In this document: piece by piece, positions 7,202 through 7,842 of the stretch
How the letters are laid out: every line of letters starts with the position of its first letter
Position numbering within the stretch: the first letter of the stretch is position 1
Source of the DNA: Spirochaeta sp.
GTDB taxonomy: Bacteria; Spirochaetota; Spirochaetia; DSM-27196; SLAA01
DNA length: 7,842 nucleotides
NCBI GenBank assembly: GCA_020201015.1
Contig: JAIVHN010000039.1
Span: 1-7,842, forward strand
Direction: 5' to 3'
Notes under the pieces: model-generated
Database searches by the model: none
The model's input: the letters and a program-made list of their open reading frames with translations, nothing else
Told to the model about the DNA's origin: nothing
Program-made: the position numbers and the translations under genes

Positions 7202-7206
7202 AAAGG
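7202..7206 (+). promoter_or_regulatory. Ribosome binding site for the GTG start of rsmE
   Basis: AAAGG lies 8 nt before the GTG at 7215-7217 and just after the ctpA stop. It supports GTG as the start, which gives a normal RsmE beginning (MKRFVLP). Confidence 0.6.
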
Positions 7207-7214
7207 CATTACTG

Positions 7215-7842
7215 GTGAAGAGATTTGTTCTTCCGCCCGATTGCAAGGGTGAGGGAGAACTTTCGCTCTCTGGGAGGGACTTCCACTATCTGTGCCGCGT
7301 GCGTCGGCTTAAAGCTGGCGACTCAGTTCCAGCAATGACAGCGGATGGAAGCAGATTTCAATTACTGGTCGTTGAGCGTGACGCCAATGCGTGTCGGGCT
7401 CGTGTATACCCCGAACCTGCTGGCAAGCAACCATCGGCCGAGGATCCAGCGCCCATTGAGCTGTACCAGGCGGTTCCCAAAGGGCGCGTGTTTGACGATG
7501 TTGTTCGTCGCTGTGTTGAGGCTGGTGTTACGAAGGTCGTTCCGGTGTATACCGATTTCACGGTCGCCGGTGCCAAGCCAGAAAACGCTGAACGGCATCG
7601 GCGCGAAGAGCGGCTGCAGCGTATTGCGCGCAGCGCTGCCGAACAGTGTGGGGCTGTTAAGTTACCGGAAATTGCCCCGGCTGTAGAACTGAGCCACATC
7701 CCGAGTTTCGATAGCAACGAAGATGCGGCGTTTTTTCTGCACCAAGAACCGCTTGCAGAGCAAAGCCTTCACGGGTATCTTGTGTCTACCGTCCGAAAAG
7801 TTGTACTAGCCGTGGGTCCTGAGGGTGGGTTCTCTCCACGGG
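7215..7842 (+). CDS. rsmE: 16S rRNA (uracil(1498)-N3)-methyltransferase, partial at right edge
   Basis: RsmE methylates N3 of U1498 in 16S rRNA, using S-adenosylmethionine, on the assembled 30S subunit. The 209 codons present give a PUA-like N-domain (about 1-70; MKRFVLP, then FHYLCRVRRLKAGDSV at 23-38) and most of the SPOUT catalytic domain: QAVPKGRVFDDVVRRCVEAGV (85-105), RLQRIARSAAEQCG (133-146), LPEI (150-153) and VGPEGGFSP (200-208), part of the knotted SAM site. The last 30-40 residues, including the usual LRTETA-type motif, lie beyond the window. Translation starts at GTG. Some normally conserved positions differ: ELGV is EAGV, TERS is TDFT, and the arginine after EQxG is alanine (EQCGAVKLPEI against EQCGRNRVPEI in E. 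coli). The call rests on the overall motif order and is secure. Confidence 0.93.
   Translation, partial: MKRFVLPPDCKGEGELSLSGRDFHYLCRVRRLKAGDSVPAMTADGSRFQLLVVERDANACRARVYPEPAGKQPSAEDPAPIELYQAVPKGRVFDDVVRRCVEAGVTKVVPVYTDFTVAGAKPENAERHRREERLQRIARSAAEQCGAVKLPEIAPAVELSHIPSFDSNEDAAFFLHQEPLAEQSLHGYLVSTVRKVVLAVGPEGGFSPR

Overview
The window comes from a bacterium. It holds five complete genes and one partial gene, packed with almost no spare DNA. Four genes lie on the minus strand (reading 5657 down to 14) and two on the plus strand (5730 to the right edge). The two groups diverge from a short region near 5590-5730. I see no RNA genes, insertion sequences, CRISPR arrays, attachment sites or convincing terminators. 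No intergenic stretch exceeds 300 bases.

Minus-strand cluster, in transcription order: a small four-helix membrane protein of unknown function; a MinD/FlhG-type deviant Walker ATPase with a C-terminal coiled coil; a very large (981 aa) FapA/DUF342-type protein; and lgt, prolipoprotein diacylglyceryl transferase. Two of the three junctions are zero-gap (stop codon directly followed by the next start codon) and the third is 28 nt. This strongly suggests one operon with coupled translation. The FapA protein is the most unusual item. Its N-terminal FapA module is present three times, ahead of a single beta-helix and a coiled coil. By analogy with FapA/bactofilin-like beta-helices and MinD-like positioning ATPases, the first three genes could form a membrane-anchored, ATPase-positioned cytoplasmic scaffold. 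That function is inference, not demonstrated.

Plus-strand cluster: ctpA, an S41 C-terminal processing protease (signal/anchor, PDZ, Ser-Lys-Gln catalytic triad), followed after 15 nt by the start of rsmE, the 16S rRNA m3U1498 methyltransferase. rsmE begins at a GTG codon and is cut by the right edge.

Organism: base composition looks balanced, near half GC. A large FapA protein beside a coiled-coil MinD-like ATPase and lgt, together with a strongly acidic exported protease, would suit a free-living spirochaete, perhaps salt- or alkali-adapted. This is a tentative guess from gene content and protein composition; no phylogenetic marker in the window settles it.
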